Below, piece by piece: positions 8,645 through 17,175 of a stretch of DNA of 64,000 bases. The translations under genes were made by a program, and so were the position numbers. The notes below the pieces were generated by a model, which saw only the letters and a program-made list of their open reading frames with translations, was not told where the DNA came from and did not search any database. Positions within the stretch are counted from its first letter, which is position 1, and each line of letters opens with the position of its first letter. The stretch is taken from NCBI GenBank assembly GCA_023212695.1, contig JALCCG010000012.1, positions 1 to 64,000 of the forward strand, in the 5' to 3' direction. This stretch comes from Sporisorium sorghi. Its lineage: Eukaryota > Basidiomycota > Ustilaginomycetes > Ustilaginales > Ustilaginaceae.

Positions 8645-8671
8645 AAAGGCAGCCGATCATCGGCTGCCTTT
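8645..8671. terminator. bidirectional terminator
   Basis: AAAGGCAGCCGA and TCGGCTGCCTTT form a perfect 12-bp stem around TCA, with A-rich sequence on the left and T-rich on the right. It separates the convergent 8175-8615 gene and the peptide-transport operon. Confidence 0.9.
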
Positions 8672-8743
8672 ATTCTTGATTCTTCATATAAACGTGACGA
8701 AAGCGTCATTCCTGTGATTCAGTCGTATTGCTGTTGTCGTATA

Positions 8744-9640
8744 TTAACTTTTCATTCGCGGATCCAGAGCATCGCGCAGACCGTCCCCCATCAGGTTGAA
8801 GGCGAGTACCGTCAGCATGATCGAAACTCCGGGAAAAATCACCGTCCACGGGGCCGTTGCGATAAACTGACGCGAATCAGACAGCATCTTTCCCCATTCC
8901 GGAGCGGGAGGCTGGGCGCCAAGGCCCAAAAATCCGAGCGCAGCCGCTTCGATAATGGCCGTCGCGATGCCCAGCGTTCCTTGCACGATGATTGGAGTCA
9001 GACTATTCGGCAGAATATGATGTCTCAGAATTCCGCTGTTCTTCATCCCGATGGCCTGCGCAGCGCTGATGTACTCCTCGTTCTTCAAGCTGAGGACTTT
9101 GGCGCGAACCAATCGGCCATAGGTCGGTATGTTGACGATGGCAATGGCATATAACGCATTTTGCAGCGAAGGGCCCAGGATGGCTACGATGGCTATCGCC
9201 AGCAAGATACTCGGAAACGCCAACAAAATATCAAAGAAACGCGAGATGATCATATCTATCCACTTGCCGTAAAAGCCTGCCAGAATACCGAGCAGCGTTC
9301 CCAGAATGATAGAGCCAAGCACGGAAAATGTACCGACCCACAATGAGATGCGCGTTCCGTGCAGCACCCGGCTGAGCAAATCCCGTCCCAGATCATCGGT
9401 TCCAAACCAATGCTCAGCTGACGGAGGTTTTAACCGGTCGGCAAGCTCCTGCGCTTTATAATCATAGGGCGCGATTAATGGCGCGAGCAGTGCGATGACA
9501 ATGAAGAACAGAATCATGAACAGTCCAGCCATCGCGATTTTGTTCTTGCGGAAAGCTCTCCACGCATTACGCCAAGGTCCGGAAACCTTCTCGGAAGGAA
9601 TGGCAGAGCTGTCGTTCAGGTGTGTTGTAATCTGTGGCAT
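8744..9640 (-). CDS. dppC: dipeptide/oligopeptide ABC transporter permease, DppC type
   Basis: A 298-residue inner-membrane permease with about six membrane segments. The cytoplasmic EAA loop that contacts the ATPases is seen as ISAAQAIGMKNSGILRHHILPN. The OppC-type N-terminal sequence (FRKNKIAMAGLFMILFF) and the LADRLKPPSAEHWFGTDDLGRD motif are characteristic. ATG at 9640 has GTAGGAGGGAAGCT upstream and lies 11 bp after the dppB-like gene. It is the last gene of the operon. The specific peptide substrate is not known. Confidence 0.93.
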   Translation of the reverse strand: MPQITTHLNDSSAIPSEKVSGPWRNAWRAFRKNKIAMAGLFMILFFIVIALLAPLIAPYDYKAQELADRLKPPSAEHWFGTDDLGRDLLSRVLHGTRISLWVGTFSVLGSIILGTLLGILAGFYGKWIDMIISRFFDILLAFPSILLAIAIVAILGPSLQNALYAIAIVNIPTYGRLVRAKVLSLKNEEYISAAQAIGMKNSGILRHHILPNSLTPIIVQGTLGIATAIIEAAALGFLGLGAQPPAPEWGKMLSDSRQFIATAPWTVIFPGVSIMLTVLAFNLMGDGLRDALDPRMKS

Positions 9641-9650
9641 AGCTTCCCTC

Positions 9651-10655
9651 CTACCGGTAGCGGATGCGCGGATCGACTGCTGCATACAGCAAATCCACAA
9701 TCAGATTGATGACAACGAATATAAAAGCGATGATCAGAATCCCGGACTGAATAACCGGGTAATCCCGTGAGCTGATCGCTTCATAAATATAGCGGCCGAC
9801 ACCAGGCCATGCGAAGATGGTCTCCGTTAATACCGCTCCCCCAAGCAAGGCGCCCGTCTGCAGGCCGATAACCGTAAGCACAGGGATGAAGGCATTCTTG
9901 AGCGCATGCTTGTAAACAACGAAAAATTGGGACAGTCCTTTGGCTTTAGCCGTGCGGACAAAATCGGAATTCATGACCTCCAGCATGCTCGATCGCGTCA
10001 TCCTGGCGATAACCGCCATCGGGATGGTGCCCAGCGCCACGCTGGGCAGTATCAGATGTTTGACTACCGTCCACAATTGATCGAAGCGTCCGGCAATGAT
10101 ACTGTCAAGCAAGTACAAATTCGTAACGGCTTCTACCGGATCACGCTGATTCATCCGACCGATCGAAGGCAGCCAGTGCAGTTCCAAGGAAAATATCCAC
10201 TGCTCCATCAATCCAAGCCAAAAGATGGGCATCGAAACCCCGATCAATGCGACCAGCATACTAATGTAATCAAACCATGAATTGTGCTTCCAGGCGCTGA
10301 TGATTCCCGCATTGACGCCGAAAAAGATGGCAAAAGCCATGGCGGCAAACGTTAATTCAGCGGTTGCTGCCAAATACGGCGTGATTTCTTCGGCAATCGG
10401 CACCCTGGTACGGATGGATTGCCCAAGGTCTCCCTGCAGCAAATCTCCGATATAGGAGAAATACTGCTGATACCACGGATTATGAAGTCCCAGCTGCTCA
10501 CGAAGAGCCTCCTTGGACTGTTCCGTCGCCTTTTGTCCCAGAATGGTCTCCGCGGGATCGCCCGGAATGGCATGAATGATAGAGAACACGATGATGGTCA
10601 TCCCGATCAGAACCGGAATCATGATGAATATTCGCTTCAATATATAGGATTTCAA
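9651..10655 (-). CDS. dppB: dipeptide/oligopeptide ABC transporter permease, DppB type
   Basis: A 334-residue permease with six predicted membrane segments. It opens YILKRIFIMIPVLIGMTIIVFSI, a typical OppB/DppB start, and carries the EAA loop VRTAKAKGLSQFFVVYKHALKNA. The TTG at 10655 follows AGGTGA with good spacing and is preferred over the TTG at 10673. It pairs with the DppC-type protein to form the membrane channel. It lies between the substrate-binding protein and dppC genes. Confidence 0.93.
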   Translation of the reverse strand: MKSYILKRIFIMIPVLIGMTIIVFSIIHAIPGDPAETILGQKATEQSKEALREQLGLHNPWYQQYFSYIGDLLQGDLGQSIRTRVPIAEEITPYLAATAELTFAAMAFAIFFGVNAGIISAWKHNSWFDYISMLVALIGVSMPIFWLGLMEQWIFSLELHWLPSIGRMNQRDPVEAVTNLYLLDSIIAGRFDQLWTVVKHLILPSVALGTIPMAVIARMTRSSMLEVMNSDFVRTAKAKGLSQFFVVYKHALKNAFIPVLTVIGLQTGALLGGAVLTETIFAWPGVGRYIYEAISSRDYPVIQSGILIIAFIFVVINLIVDLLYAAVDPRIRYR

Positions 10656-10693
10656 GATAGATTCACCTGCCAAAGGCGTTGTGGTACAGCCCG

Positions 10694-12358
10694 TTATTCA
10701 AAATAAACGTTATAATAGTATTCCGTTCCTGTAGGAGCCGGTACGTATCCCTTCACATTTGCTTTGGCTGCAAGGAGAGGTGTCGTATGCACGAGCGGTA
10801 CCCATGGTGCATCCTCTTTAATGATGACTTGAGCTTCTTTATACAGCTCCTCGCGTTTGGTCTGTTCGGTTTCCTTTTGAGCAGCAATCAAAATTTCATG
10901 GAGCTTGTCACTGGCATAATAGCTGTAGTTATTGGATGGGATGGCATCTTTGTCAAGCAGTGTGTACAGGAAATTGTCCGGGTCTCCGTTGTCTCCCGTC
11001 CAACCGAGCATGAAGAGGTCGTCTTTTTCTCCGGCTTGCGCATCATCCAGATACGTCGCCCATTCGGGTGATTCGATTTTGACCTTCACACCGATTTTCT
11101 CGAAATCAGCCTGAATCACTTCCGCTACCTTTTTACCATCCGGCATGTAAGGACGAGGAACCGGCATCGCGTAGAAGGTGTATTCGTCCGGCAATCCGTT
11201 CGGGTAACCCGCTTCAGCCAGCAGCTGCTTCGCTTTTTCCAAATCGTATTCATAATCCTGAATACTGTCGTTATACCCCCACAGAGATGGCGGCAATGGA
11301 TTGACGGCAGGTACGGCCTGTCCAGCGAAGAAGGCGTCGATAATCGCTTGTTTGTTGACGGCATAACTCAGGGCTTGTCTTACTTTCACGTCGTCAAACG
11401 GCTTTTTCTTGAGGTTGAAGCCAACATAACCAACGTTGTTGGAGGGACGTTCGATCTTCTGCAGATCCGGATTGCTTTCAAGTGTTGCCAAGTCGTCCGG
11501 ACTCAAATCTTCCATCAGGTCGATTTCTCCGCTTTGCAGCGCATTGAAGCGTGCAGAGTTGTCGGGAATGGAGCGAACGATCACTTTATTCAGCTTCGGA
11601 AGTCCTTCTCTCCAATAGTTCGGGTTCTTCTCCAGTGTAATCGAATCATTGCGTTTCCACTCTTTGAACACAAAAGGTCCTGTGCCAACCGGCTCGTTCT
11701 TGAAGCTGGCTTGTTTCTCTTGAATCGCCGTAGGGCTGGCAATGCCGAAGGAGGTCATCGCCAGGTTCTGCAGGAATGGTGCTTGCGGCTGATTCAGCGT
11801 AAATTCAACGGTATTGGCATCCACTGTTTTAACTTCCTTGATGACCCGTTTTCCATCGGGACCAAACATTGAGTCATAATAGTCAAAGGAGTCGCCTTCA
11901 TACTTGTATTCGCTCTTTGGATCGGACCAGCGGGTGAAATTGAATACCACGGCATCCGCATTAAAATCGGTTCCGTCATGAAATTTCACGCCTTGGCGAA
12001 GTTTGAAGGTATACTTCAGCCCGTCTTCGGAAACCGTCCAGCTTTCGGCGAGCGATCCTTGAACCTCGGTTGTTCCTTCCTTATATTCCAGCAAAGAGTC
12101 GAACACTTGGTGCGTGATTTTGAGGGATTCGCCGTCTGTTACAATCGAGGGGTCAAGGGATGAGGAATCCCCGCCCCGTCCGACAATCAACGTATCCTGT
12201 GTGGACTGTGACGGGTTATTCGGTTCTGTTGTTTCTCCCGTATCCGTTCCTGCTGCACCATTATTGCCGCTGCTCTTACTGCCGCTGCAACCCGCAAGGG
12301 CAACAACGGTGCATAACATCAATACCATAACGAGACTGCTCCATCTTTTCACTTTCAT
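10694..12358 (-). CDS. dppE: peptide ABC transporter substrate-binding lipoprotein (SBP_bac_5)
   Basis: A 554-residue extracellular binding protein. A 20-residue signal sequence ends in the lipobox LAGC, with Cys24 as the lipidated residue, followed by a Ser/Gly/Asn-rich linker. The family-5 domain follows, with hallmarks such as GVKFHDGTDFNADAVVFNFTRW and VRQALSYAVNKQAIIDAFF. It delivers di- or oligopeptides to the DppB/C channel. It is preceded by the two ATPase genes with a 131-bp gap in which no clear promoter was found, so it is probably cotranscribed. Confidence 0.92.
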   Translation of the reverse strand: MKVKRWSSLVMVLMLCTVVALAGCSGSKSSGNNGAAGTDTGETTEPNNPSQSTQDTLIVGRGGDSSSLDPSIVTDGESLKITHQVFDSLLEYKEGTTEVQGSLAESWTVSEDGLKYTFKLRQGVKFHDGTDFNADAVVFNFTRWSDPKSEYKYEGDSFDYYDSMFGPDGKRVIKEVKTVDANTVEFTLNQPQAPFLQNLAMTSFGIASPTAIQEKQASFKNEPVGTGPFVFKEWKRNDSITLEKNPNYWREGLPKLNKVIVRSIPDNSARFNALQSGEIDLMEDLSPDDLATLESNPDLQKIERPSNNVGYVGFNLKKKPFDDVKVRQALSYAVNKQAIIDAFFAGQAVPAVNPLPPSLWGYNDSIQDYEYDLEKAKQLLAEAGYPNGLPDEYTFYAMPVPRPYMPDGKKVAEVIQADFEKIGVKVKIESPEWATYLDDAQAGEKDDLFMLGWTGDNGDPDNFLYTLLDKDAIPSNNYSYYASDKLHEILIAAQKETEQTKREELYKEAQVIIKEDAPWVPLVHTTPLLAAKANVKGYVPAPTGTEYYYNVYFE

Positions 12359-12489
12359 ATTCTGGCTCCCTTCTATTCAACCGAATATTTCATTTGTTTA
12401 TATGATGCCGGACAACTTGTCCAGACTATAAACCGGAAAGAAGAAAAGTGCTTCGACAGCTATAAATAAATGGTTGCGATACGTACGTC

Positions 12490-13488
12490 TTATATCGCTT
12501 TATCGGTTGCATTCGCCCCGTTATACAAATGGCAGGCTGTCAGATGGGCGGGCTCGGTTTCCTTCAGCTCGGGCCGCTCGTTCAGGCAAATGTCCATCAC
12601 CATTGGACAACGTGTGTGAAATGCGCAGCCAACAGGCGAGTTTGCAGGGCTTGGCAGCTCTCCCTGCAGAATGATTCGTTCGGTTTTGATATCCGGGTCC
12701 GGCTGAGGCACCGCGGAAAAAAGCGCTTTCGTATATGGATGCTGCGGCGAGGAATAGAGTGTATTTTTCTCGGCAATCTCCACGATCCGCCCGAGGTACA
12801 TCACGGCAATTCGGTCACAGATATGCTTGACCACACTCAGGTCATGCGCGATAAAGATATAGGTAAGGCCAAATTCCTCCTGCAAATCCTGCAGCAAATT
12901 AACAATCTGCGACTGGATCGACACGTCCAGTGCCGAGACGGGTTCATCCGCAACGATCAGCTTGGGCTGGAGCGCCAATGCCCTGGCAATGCCAATTCGC
13001 TGACGTTGTCCGCCAGAGAATTGGTGCGGATACCGCTGAAGATGGCTATGCGTCAAGCCGACGACATCGATCAAGCGGCTGATGATGTTTTGTCGCTCTT
13101 TTGCATTCCCTACTCCATGCACGATGAGCGGTTCCTCCAATATCCGCTGGACAGTATGCCGCGGATCCAGAGAAGAGAACGGGTCCTGAAACACGATTTG
13201 CATATCTTTGCGCTTCCGCCGAAGCTCTTCCGGGGATAGATCCGTGATATCCTGCCCATCAAACCGAACCCTGCCGGACGTCGGCTCAATCAGCCGCAGC
13301 AGAGAACGGCCCGCAGTGGATTTGCCGCACCCGCTTTCCCCTACCAATCCAAACGTCTCACCTTTTTCCACGGAAAACGAAATATCGTCAACGGCTTTGA
13401 CGACTTGCTGCTGCGATCTTCCGAACCACCGACTTCCCAGCGGGTAATATTTCTTGAGATGCTCCACGTGCAGTAACGGTTCGCTCAT
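12490..13488 (-). CDS. dppF: peptide ABC transporter ATP-binding protein, DppF/OppF type
   Basis: A 332-residue ATPase. Walker A is GESGCGKSTAGRSLL, the signature motif is FSGGQRQRIGIARAL, Walker B is LIVADEPVSALD, and the H-loop is IFIAHDLSVV. The C-terminal OppD/F extension contains the cysteine motif GCAFHTRCPMVMDICLNERP, which in many family members binds an Fe-S cluster. Its start codon overlaps the end of the upstream ATPase gene (ATGA-type overlap), showing translational coupling. Confidence 0.93.
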   Translation of the reverse strand: MSEPLLHVEHLKKYYPLGSRWFGRSQQQVVKAVDDISFSVEKGETFGLVGESGCGKSTAGRSLLRLIEPTSGRVRFDGQDITDLSPEELRRKRKDMQIVFQDPFSSLDPRHTVQRILEEPLIVHGVGNAKERQNIISRLIDVVGLTHSHLQRYPHQFSGGQRQRIGIARALALQPKLIVADEPVSALDVSIQSQIVNLLQDLQEEFGLTYIFIAHDLSVVKHICDRIAVMYLGRIVEIAEKNTLYSSPQHPYTKALFSAVPQPDPDIKTERIILQGELPSPANSPVGCAFHTRCPMVMDICLNERPELKETEPAHLTACHLYNGANATDKAI

Positions 13489-14474
13489 ACGACTTCCTCC
13501 TTCGGCGTTTCGTGCAACCAGCAGCGGCAGCTATGTGCCTCTTCATATTCCTTCAGCTCCGGAAGCTTCTCCAAGCACAGCGGCATCACGTTCTGACATC
13601 GCTCGGCAAACCGGCAGCCCTTCATCTGTGTATTCAAGACCGGCACGTTGCCGGAAATGGAGAACAGCCGGCGATGCTGCTCATTCATCCTGGGTACCGA
13701 CTTGATAAGACCCTGAGTATACGGATGCAGCGGTTTTTTGAATATATCCCGCACACTCCCTTCCTCAACCACCTTCCCGGCATACATTACTGCTACCCGA
13801 TGACACATCTCCGCGACAACACCTAGATCATGCGTGATCATCATCACCGCGGTTTGATATTCCTCATTCAAGCGGCGGATCAAATCCAGAATCTGAGCCT
13901 GAATCGTCACATCCAGCGCAGTAGTCGGCTCATCGGCAATGAGCAGTTCAGGATTGCACGAAATCGCCATCGCAATCATGACCCGCTGTCGCATCCCGCC
14001 GGATAGTCGATGGGGGTATTCATCGATGATCTCCACTGCCCTTGCAATGCCAACCTTTTTCAGCATCTCAACCGTATGCTCTCGAGCGTGTTTCCTGCTT
14101 AGCCCCCGATGGAGGCGAATGGTCTCGCCAATTTGCTGGCCGACCGTAAAGAGCGGATTAAGCGACGTCATCGGCTCCTGAAAAATCATAGAAACGGCAT
14201 TGCCGCGAATAGTACGCATCTCACGTTCTTTGAGCGGGACGATATCCTTCCCTTTAAACAAAATCGAACCGCCAGTGATTCTACCTGGAGGCTGCGGAAT
14301 CAGCTTTAATACCGAAAGCGCTGTGACACTCTTGCCGCAGCCTGATTCGCCAACAACTCCAAGCACTTCTCCCGGCCTAACATATAGGCTCACACCATCC
14401 ACGGCGGGTATTTCACCTCGGTCCGTAAAAAAGTGCGTGTGCAAATCCTGAATCTGCAAAATAGGTTGACTCAT
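13485..14474 (-). CDS. dppD: peptide ABC transporter ATP-binding protein, DppD/OppD type
   Basis: A 329-residue ATPase and the first gene of the operon. Walker A is GESGCGKSVTALSVL, signature LSGGMRQRVMIAMA, Walker B LLIADEPTTALD, H-loop MMITHDLGVV. A C-terminal cysteine cluster (CRFAERCQNVMPLC) matches the OppD extension. ATG at 14474 with AAAGAGGC upstream is preferred over the in-frame start at 14528. The gene order D-F-A-B-C differs from the more usual order with the binding protein first. Confidence 0.92.
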   Translation of the reverse strand: MSQPILQIQDLHTHFFTDRGEIPAVDGVSLYVRPGEVLGVVGESGCGKSVTALSVLKLIPQPPGRITGGSILFKGKDIVPLKEREMRTIRGNAVSMIFQEPMTSLNPLFTVGQQIGETIRLHRGLSRKHAREHTVEMLKKVGIARAVEIIDEYPHRLSGGMRQRVMIAMAISCNPELLIADEPTTALDVTIQAQILDLIRRLNEEYQTAVMMITHDLGVVAEMCHRVAVMYAGKVVEEGSVRDIFKKPLHPYTQGLIKSVPRMNEQHRRLFSISGNVPVLNTQMKGCRFAERCQNVMPLCLEKLPELKEYEEAHSCRCWLHETPKEEVV

Positions 14475-14529
14475 ATTACAGCCTCTTTTCTGTAGATAAG
14501 ATAGATTTTGCAGCCTTTTTCGACTCATC

Positions 14530-14853
14530 CTTCCATAGCCCGTGACCTTTCGACGAAAATCAGCATAAAATTGAACTCAGGTCAATTAATATGTCAAAAA
14601 CTCTAACATCAAACCAAATATAGTTTATTTGATATGTTACTTTACATCATTTTTTTAGGTTAGACAAGAAATATTTACTATATTTTCTATGTTATGTTCA
14701 TGAAAGATTTTACAAAAAACTAGAATGGGCTACTAGCCTGACAGCCAGAATTCAGCCAATGGAAATATCATGCTATAGAATTCATTAAATTAATATTTCA
14801 TATCATGAATTCAATATAATTCGGCAACTGCTCTCCATTTAGCAAACAAAAAA
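14530..14853. other. AT-rich intergenic region upstream of the peptide operon
   Basis: No gene is supported here. The stretch is clearly AT-richer than its neighbours and must contain the promoter of the peptide-transport operon. A TTGACA on the minus strand near 14595-14600 is a candidate -35, but no good -10 stands out. I did not find a clear CodY or other operator. Confidence 0.4.
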
Positions 14854-14880
14854 AAGCATCTGATCCAAGATCAAATGCTT
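14854..14880 (-). terminator. Rho-independent terminator
   Basis: AAGCAT-C-TGATC pairs with GATCA-A-ATGCTT. On the minus strand it is followed by a run of eight or nine T. It would end transcripts coming from the SDR gene and the kinase remnant. Confidence 0.8.
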
Positions 14881-14982
14881 TAAAAGTGATTTCGCAACAG
14901 GTTTCATCGGACTCTACCACGCTGTGTGAGGGTGTCTTCGCATGAACTCAATCATACGGGCATCAACAGGTACACCCACATG

Positions 14983-15258
14983 CTAAAGTGCCTTTATCAC
15001 AGCTCCGGATGCGGCCGACAATTCAGGAGCCTTGTAAACATACTGTTTATTTTTCCCAAATCGCAGGCTCTCATTAAACTTTAATTTCATATAGGGACTG
15101 TTCACGACACTGCCAATTCCCGTAACCGATACGTGATCCGATTGAAAGAACGATCCCAGAATCTCGACGCCTACCATGATTTGCTTCATGGCTTCATCGC
15201 ACACATTCTGGGCCAATGGACTTCCGGCTTCAGCTGCAATCGTGATGATTGGTGCCAT
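14983..15258 (-). pseudogene. C-terminal remnant of a BadF/BadG-type (N-acetylglucosamine kinase-like) ATPase
   Basis: About 91 codons remain. They read IITIAAEAGSPLAQNVCDEA and VSVTGIGSVVNSPYMKLKF, which resemble the C-terminal part of the BadF/BadG/BcrA/BcrD ATPase family that includes bacterial N-acetylglucosamine kinases. The N-terminal ATP-binding part (D-G-G-T-K motif) is absent. Upstream, another reading frame with unrelated sequence takes over, so this is a truncated gene. The family assignment is from recognition only. Confidence 0.6.
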
Positions 15259-15440
15259 GTCTCCAAACTTCTTTTGTTGCGCTCCTTGCTCTCTTCCATA
15301 AATCCTGCGGCCGCCAAGAGGCGAAGCTGCTCCATATTCTCAACATTCCAATAGCTCTGAACGCTTTCGAACCCGTGTTTCATCCGATTGTTGAATATTC
15401 CCGGCCAGTATTTGGTACACCCCGAGATCCTCCTGAAATC
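15186..15440 (-). pseudogene. fragment of an unrecognised gene joined to the kinase remnant
   Basis: A second reading frame on the minus strand can be read without a stop from about 15425 down to 15186. It has a natural-looking composition over the stretch KYWPGIFNNRMKHGF, followed by SVQSYWNVENMEQLRLLA. It then runs out of frame into the kinase remnant. I do not recognise the parent protein. It looks like the tail of a different lost gene fused by deletion to the kinase fragment, but a frameshifted part of the same gene is not excluded. Confidence 0.35.
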
Positions 15441-15453
15441 CTATTCTGGCGCC

Positions 15454-16236
15454 TTACAAAGACGGGGCTGAACCGCCGTCGATATTGATGGAAGTTCCGG
15501 TTACATAGGAGGCCGCGTCGGATGCCAAAAAAACGATGACTTTTGCGGCTTCATCCGTATCTCCAATGCGTCCCAGCGGAATCTTGTGGCGCGGGTCCCG
15601 AGCATATTGCTCCCATGAGAGCCCTGGCTCCTCCCGCTTCCACCGCTCCTCCAACTGTGCACTGCGGATCATTCCTATGCATACCGTGTTTACTCTGATT
15701 TGATCGGATGCCAGATCATGACTCATGGCCTTGGTCATGGCCTGTCCGGCTGCACGGCTGACACTGCTCGGCATGGACGAAGCCGGCGGCGTCTTGGCCC
15801 AGGACGTTGTGACATTGATAATCGCCCCGCCGCCAGACTTACGAATATGCGGAATCGCAGCACGCGAAAAGCGAATGGCGCCGAACAGCTTGAGATCCAG
15901 ATCGGATGCCCATTGTTCGTCTTCAATCAGCTCGAATGGCTTCGCTGCCGCAGTTCCCGCGTTGTTCACCAGGATATCGAGTCGACCGAAATGTTGAACG
16001 GTATCCCTTACCGCCGTCAAGCATTCCTCGGATTGAGTCACGTCCGCCGTTATCGTCAGCACCCGAGATCCGCTTGAATCTCGAATATGTTCAGCCGCAG
16101 CAGCTAATTGCTCTTCATCCCTTGCACAAATAGCCACCTTTGCGCCTTCAAGAGCAAACGTGACTGCCGTTTCAAGGCCAATGCCCCGGCTCCCTCCGGT
16201 AATCAATACAACTTTGTCTTTGAGTCCTAAGTCCAT
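15454..16236 (-). CDS. SDR-fold protein with non-canonical active site
   Basis: A 260-residue short-chain dehydrogenase-like protein. The NAD(P)-binding TGGSRGIG (13-20), the NNAG motif (91-94) and a conserved C-terminus (YVTGTSINIDGGSAPSL) are intact. The usual Ser-Tyr-Lys catalytic set is not: alignment by spacing places Thr144, Ser157 and Arg161 at those positions, the last two in PSSVSRAAGQAMTKAM where Y-x-x-x-K is expected. A subgroup of Bacillales SDR proteins carries similar SRAAG or GRAAG sequences, so this is probably inherited rather than a fresh lesion. Activity and substrate are unknown. The start follows AAAGGAG. Confidence 0.85.
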   Translation of the reverse strand: MDLGLKDKVVLITGGSRGIGLETAVTFALEGAKVAICARDEEQLAAAAEHIRDSSGSRVLTITADVTQSEECLTAVRDTVQHFGRLDILVNNAGTAAAKPFELIEDEQWASDLDLKLFGAIRFSRAAIPHIRKSGGGAIINVTTSWAKTPPASSMPSSVSRAAGQAMTKAMSHDLASDQIRVNTVCIGMIRSAQLEERWKREEPGLSWEQYARDPRHKIPLGRIGDTDEAAKVIVFLASDAASYVTGTSINIDGGSAPSL

Positions 16237-16336
16237 ATATGATCGGCTCCTTTACTTTGATATTCCGAATCGTTGTCACTATCATACCTTCAACAAGGGA
16301 GATGATTTTCCCTCCTTCCGCTGCTACAACAGCAAA

Positions 16337-16357
16337 AGCCGCGATCTCATCGCGGCT
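16337..16357 (-). terminator. terminator of the trehalose operon
   Basis: AGCCGCGAT pairs perfectly with ATCGCGGCT around CTC. On the minus strand a TTTT tract follows. It lies just after the treR stop codon. Confidence 0.8.
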
Positions 16358-16375
16358 GCTTGACACTTCTATCTT

Positions 16376-17113
16376 TTATTTGTTCCAATGCTCCACATTG
16401 GATTCTCTTCTGGCAAAATCGACAAACTGGAATTTATCTAACCGGTGTCTCGATTCCGTATATTGAAAGAGTGTTGTATCCTCCAGATGAACGTAACCCC
16501 GAACTACGACGACATGTGTATCGTTTCCAAGATCCATGTAATCGTGGTCCATGGTTGTAGCACGTTCAACAGAAATTATTTTTTTGGCATAACTGATTTT
16601 CAAATGCAATTCTTGCTCAAGATATTGAAAAATAGAATCGCCGGTAATTTCCTTCGTCAAACCCGTGACGATGTCGGCAAGCAAACAATCAATATCCAGG
16701 ATGATGCGTTCCCCTTCGATCTCCCTGGCGCGAATCACCTTCCACACGAGCTGGTCCGGACGGATTTGAAGCTCCTTCGCTATGCTCTCCCCTGCAGGGA
16801 CGCATTTCGTTTCATACACAAAGGTTCGGCTTCTTCTGCCTAACCGTTCAGCCATCTCTTTATAACTGACCAGACCCGATACCGGAAAGTTCAATCTGCC
16901 TGTATCCAGAACAAAGGAGCCTTTGCCTTTAACCTTGTGGATATACCCATTTTGCGCGAGCAAATTAAGTCCTTTGCGAACCGTTTCCCTTGTAATCTGA
17001 TAGGTGGCGGCAAGCTCGTTCTCCGATGGCAGTTTACTGCCGGCCTGGAGAATTCCCGTATCGATTTGTTCGGCATAATCTTTGTAAAGCGTCCAATAAA
17101 TATTGTTTGTCAT
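16376..17113 (-). CDS. treR: trehalose operon repressor, GntR/HutC family
   Basis: A 245-residue repressor. The N-terminal winged helix (about 10-75) contains KLPSENELAATYQITRETVRKGLNLLAQNGYI, typical of GntR, and the C-terminal UTRA ligand domain (about 90-235) would bind trehalose 6-phosphate by analogy with Bacillus subtilis TreR. It is the last gene of the treA-treP-treR unit, 62 bp after treP. Two TGTATATACA operators at the operon promoter match the TreR site known from B. subtilis, which supports the name. Confidence 0.9.
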   Translation of the reverse strand: MTNNIYWTLYKDYAEQIDTGILQAGSKLPSENELAATYQITRETVRKGLNLLAQNGYIHKVKGKGSFVLDTGRLNFPVSGLVSYKEMAERLGRRSRTFVYETKCVPAGESIAKELQIRPDQLVWKVIRAREIEGERIILDIDCLLADIVTGLTKEITGDSIFQYLEQELHLKISYAKKIISVERATTMDHDYMDLGNDTHVVVVRGYVHLEDTTLFQYTESRHRLDKFQFVDFARRESNVEHWNK

Positions 17114-17175
17114 CCCTTATCACCATCAGCTATTGTACCATGATCCAGCGATGATTACATGCTCCACTGGTACCG

